This document shows, one piece after another, positions 62,057 through 64,000 of a DNA stretch of 64,000 nt (the first letter of the stretch is position 1; every line of letters begins with the position of its first letter). Made by a program: the position numbers and the translations under genes. Below the pieces are notes generated by a model. It ran no database searches. It was not told where the DNA came from and saw nothing but the letters and a program-made list of their open reading frames with translations. Source of the stretch: Cytophagaceae bacterium (lineage in GTDB: Bacteria; Bacteroidota; Bacteroidia; Cytophagales; Flexibacteraceae); assembly GCA_947458545.1 (NCBI GenBank), contig CANGYH010000001.1, positions 1,240,001 through 1,304,000 on the forward strand, written 5' to 3'.

Positions 62057-64000
62057 CTAAAGGCTGTAGGTAACGGTAAGCCTGATTGTACGACCGTAAG
62101 TTGTACGGAAAAAGGGTATATCGGTACCTTTTCTATACATAGGTGTTCCTAAGAAATCGCGACGGATGGTTTGGTCTATGACGCTGAGGTCGTCGCCGTA
62201 AATCTGGAAGATGGTGAGAGGCTGGGCCAGCAGATCGCCCAGGGTGCCTTTGATGGCCCAGCGGTCTTTGCGGTAGCTGATGCTGGCATCTATTACAGTA
62301 CGGGGGGCCTCCCAGAGGCTGCTCAGGTAATTGTCGCCTACAAAGGCCAGGCGGGTGCCTGTTCTGTTGAGGGTAACGGTGCCCTCTAGGTTGGTGGGTT
62401 TGTGGACGTAGGTGGCCCCGGTGTTGAGCGTATAAGGAGATTGGCCCTGCAAGGGCCGTAAGGGTGCCTCGCCATTGGGCAGCAGCTCGCGCACGCGGAC
62501 CAGCGATTGGATCAGGGCGGCGTTGGCGAAAACCGTCAGGTTGTTGACGAAGGCGTTGGGGTTGGTGGGCTCGGTGGCAGAGAAGCGACGCAAGAGCTGA
62601 CCCGGGGTGAGGCGGATTTCGCCCTCGATGCCGGCCACTGTTGCATCCTGCGCATTGCGGAAGGTGAAGGTGGGGAAAGAGGCTATGTTCTCGCGGGCAT
62701 ACTCGATGGCCTGGTTGATGCGCTTGTAGTAGGGATTGAGCGAAAAGACGGCCCCCTCTTGTGGGTACCACTCAAGCTTGGCGTCGAAGTTGTGGATTTT
62801 AGCGCGGACGATATCTGGGTTGCCGAATACGAGGTTGTTCTGGGTTGGGTCGTAATAGGCTGAGGGCGAGAGCTCGCGGAACTCGGGGCGGTTTACGCTG
62901 GCAAAGTAGGCTCCGCGCAGGTAGAGGTTTTTGCGGATGGCGTATTGCAGGTTGAGGCTAGGCAGCCAATCTACCACGGTAGAGGTGGGGTTTACGGGTA
63001 CGCCGTCTAGCGTGGCGGAGCGGACGTTTTGCCAGTATCTCTCTACGCGAACGCCGTACACGAGGCGGAGGCGGTCGTCGGCGCCCACCTTCGTTTCTGA
63101 CATCAGGTAGCCAGCCCAAAGCCGGGCGGCAGCCTTGTAGAAATCAGAAGCGGCCGTCGTCTCGCGCAGGTAGATGAGGCCACCGCCCATGTTTTGGGGG
63201 CGGAAGATGCTGTCGGGCCCTTGCGTCAGGAGGGGGGCTACGGCTTCGGCGCTGCGCAGGTCGTAGCTGTAGTTGAAGTTGCGGCCGTCGTAGCTGCGTA
63301 AGCGGTCTTGAAAGTAGCCGCCGGTCTTAACCATGTTTTTGACCTTGCCGAAGTTGGCGGGATAGGCCAGATTGACGGCTCCGTTGAAAGACTCGTCGTA
63401 TAATGTAGAGAAGAACTTACCGGCGAAGTTGGGGTTGAACTCTCGGGTTACTGTGAGCAGGTTGACGCGGTACGGCTGGAGGGGGCCTTGGTCTGTTGCC
63501 TGGCGGCTGGTTACATACACAAGGCGGCGCTGGTCTGGCGTTGAGCGGTTGAGCAGGCTGATGCCCGTCAGCACTTCTATACGTCCGCCGTCTGTGCCGA
63601 GGACACGCTCGTAGGCAAGCTGGTGGGTATTTAGGCGGTTTTCGTCGTAAAAGTCGATAAAGGTTTTCCGGAAGTTGATGGCCGTTGCCTGGCCTTCTAC
63701 CTGTTTGCCATCGCCCTGGACGTAGAAGCTGTTGCCTGTTTGGCTAACCATGTTGCGGAAGCTGATTTTGCTGGCCGCATCGGGCCTGAAGGAGAAGTTG
63801 GCTACGCCAGACAAGGAGGCAACTACCCTGAAGCGGCGCTGGGCCAAGCTGTCGAAATCTACGATTTTGCGTTGGCCGGTTACGGAGTCTCGCTTGTCTG
63901 CAAGCAGGTTGAAGTTGAGAAAGTCGGAGAACTGCACCGTGCGATAGTAGTTGGCGCCCAGCACCATGCCGACTTGCTTGCCCCATAGGGTGCCCCTACG
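62057..64000 (-). CDS. TonB-dependent receptor, 5' end outside window
   Basis: The minus-strand frame is open from the stop at 62057 to the right edge (648 codons), and reads through the last in-frame ATG at 63967 as GTLWGKQVGMVLGANYYRTV, so the true start is beyond 64000. The visible part is the beta-barrel of an outer-membrane receptor: alternating strands such as RLRLVYGVRVERYWQNVRSA and NLYLRGAYFASVNRPEFREL, and a C-terminal TTYGRTIRLTVTYSL ending in the aromatic-rich strand expected for Omp85-dependent insertion. The plug and any carboxypeptidase-like N-terminal domain are outside. Substrate unknown. A beta-helix T9SS-type protein is encoded just downstream. Confidence 0.92.
   Translation of the reverse strand, partial: RRGTLWGKQVGMVLGANYYRTVQFSDFLNFNLLADKRDSVTGQRKIVDFDSLAQRRFRVVASLSGVANFSFRPDAASKISFRNMVSQTGNSFYVQGDGKQVEGQATAINFRKTFIDFYDENRLNTHQLAYERVLGTDGGRIEVLTGISLLNRSTPDQRRLVYVTSRQATDQGPLQPYRVNLLTVTREFNPNFAGKFFSTLYDESFNGAVNLAYPANFGKVKNMVKTGGYFQDRLRSYDGRNFNYSYDLRSAEAVAPLLTQGPDSIFRPQNMGGGLIYLRETTAASDFYKAAARLWAGYLMSETKVGADDRLRLVYGVRVERYWQNVRSATLDGVPVNPTSTVVDWLPSLNLQYAIRKNLYLRGAYFASVNRPEFRELSPSAYYDPTQNNLVFGNPDIVRAKIHNFDAKLEWYPQEGAVFSLNPYYKRINQAIEYARENIASFPTFTFRNAQDATVAGIEGEIRLTPGQLLRRFSATEPTNPNAFVNNLTVFANAALIQSLVRVRELLPNGEAPLRPLQGQSPYTLNTGATYVHKPTNLEGTVTLNRTGTRLAFVGDNYLSSLWEAPRTVIDASISYRKDRWAIKGTLGDLLAQPLTIFQIYGDDLSVIDQTIRRDFLGTPMYRKGTDIPFFRTTYGRTIRLTVTYSL

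Overview
The window is a stretch of chromosome from a fairly GC-rich member of the Bacteroidota, probably a Cytophagales- or Chitinophagales-like lineage; the sequence alone does not settle the order. The evidence is very large secreted proteins with Ig/PKD-like repeats, a gliding-motility/type IX secretion (T9SS) C-terminal domain, a PorE-like T9SS component, a TonB-dependent receptor, a PIDGG-type exosortase substrate, and promoters of the form TTG-N20-TAnnTTTG. No rRNA operon, CRISPR array, complete prophage or complete insertion sequence was found.

Layout. 1-5876 (minus): the N-terminal ~1,958 residues of a giant secreted protein that runs off the left edge. 6-13 kb: fabF, a lipoprotein hydrolase, dsbD, tsf, tRNA-Pro, and MbnP-like and YtxH proteins. 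13.6-16.4 kb: a polytopic membrane protein, a MORN-type protein and a small secreted protein. 16.8-23.2 kb: a 2,136-residue T9SS-targeted adhesin-like protein. 23-31 kb: a DMT-family protein, a putative glycosyltransferase, Uma2, uvrB, rocD, and a PAS sensor-like protein leading an operon with a PagL-like lipid A deacylase and a GIN-domain lipoprotein. 32.7-35.7 kb: DUF5522, rpmB and a PorE-like OmpA/TPR/PD40 protein. 35.7-39 kb: a minus-strand run ychF, four-helix-bundle gene, lptB, ubiA-like gene. 39-46.7 kb: M28 peptidase, BadF-type kinase, GT9, a possible decayed gene, panC and radA. 46.7-50 kb: a small outer-membrane protein, tandem repeats, an orphan terminase-small-subunit-like gene and a membrane glycosyltransferase. 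50-56.3 kb: a class V aminotransferase, tRNA-Glu, an S24 repressor with a palindromic candidate operator, a broken barrel gene, an LpxH-like phosphatase, a glycosyltransferase and a GH1 glucosidase. 56.3-64 kb (minus): a T9SS cargo protein, an exosortase, a PID-CTERM protein, a beta-helix T9SS-type protein, and the C-terminal part of a TonB-dependent receptor that runs off the right edge.

The strongest theme is the cell envelope: T9SS cargo and machinery, lipid A and LPS handling (LptB, LpxH-like, PagL-like, GT9), periplasmic disulfide reduction (DsbD), and an exosortase beside its likely substrate. The most unusual structural signal is a pair of short elements (37352-37846 and 48344-48582). 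Each is bounded by inverted arrays of a heptamer of common form A[G/A]TT[G/A]AA, and each begins exactly at the stop codon of a minus-strand gene. One carries a four-helix-bundle (IVS/S23-type) gene; the other has no convincing gene.
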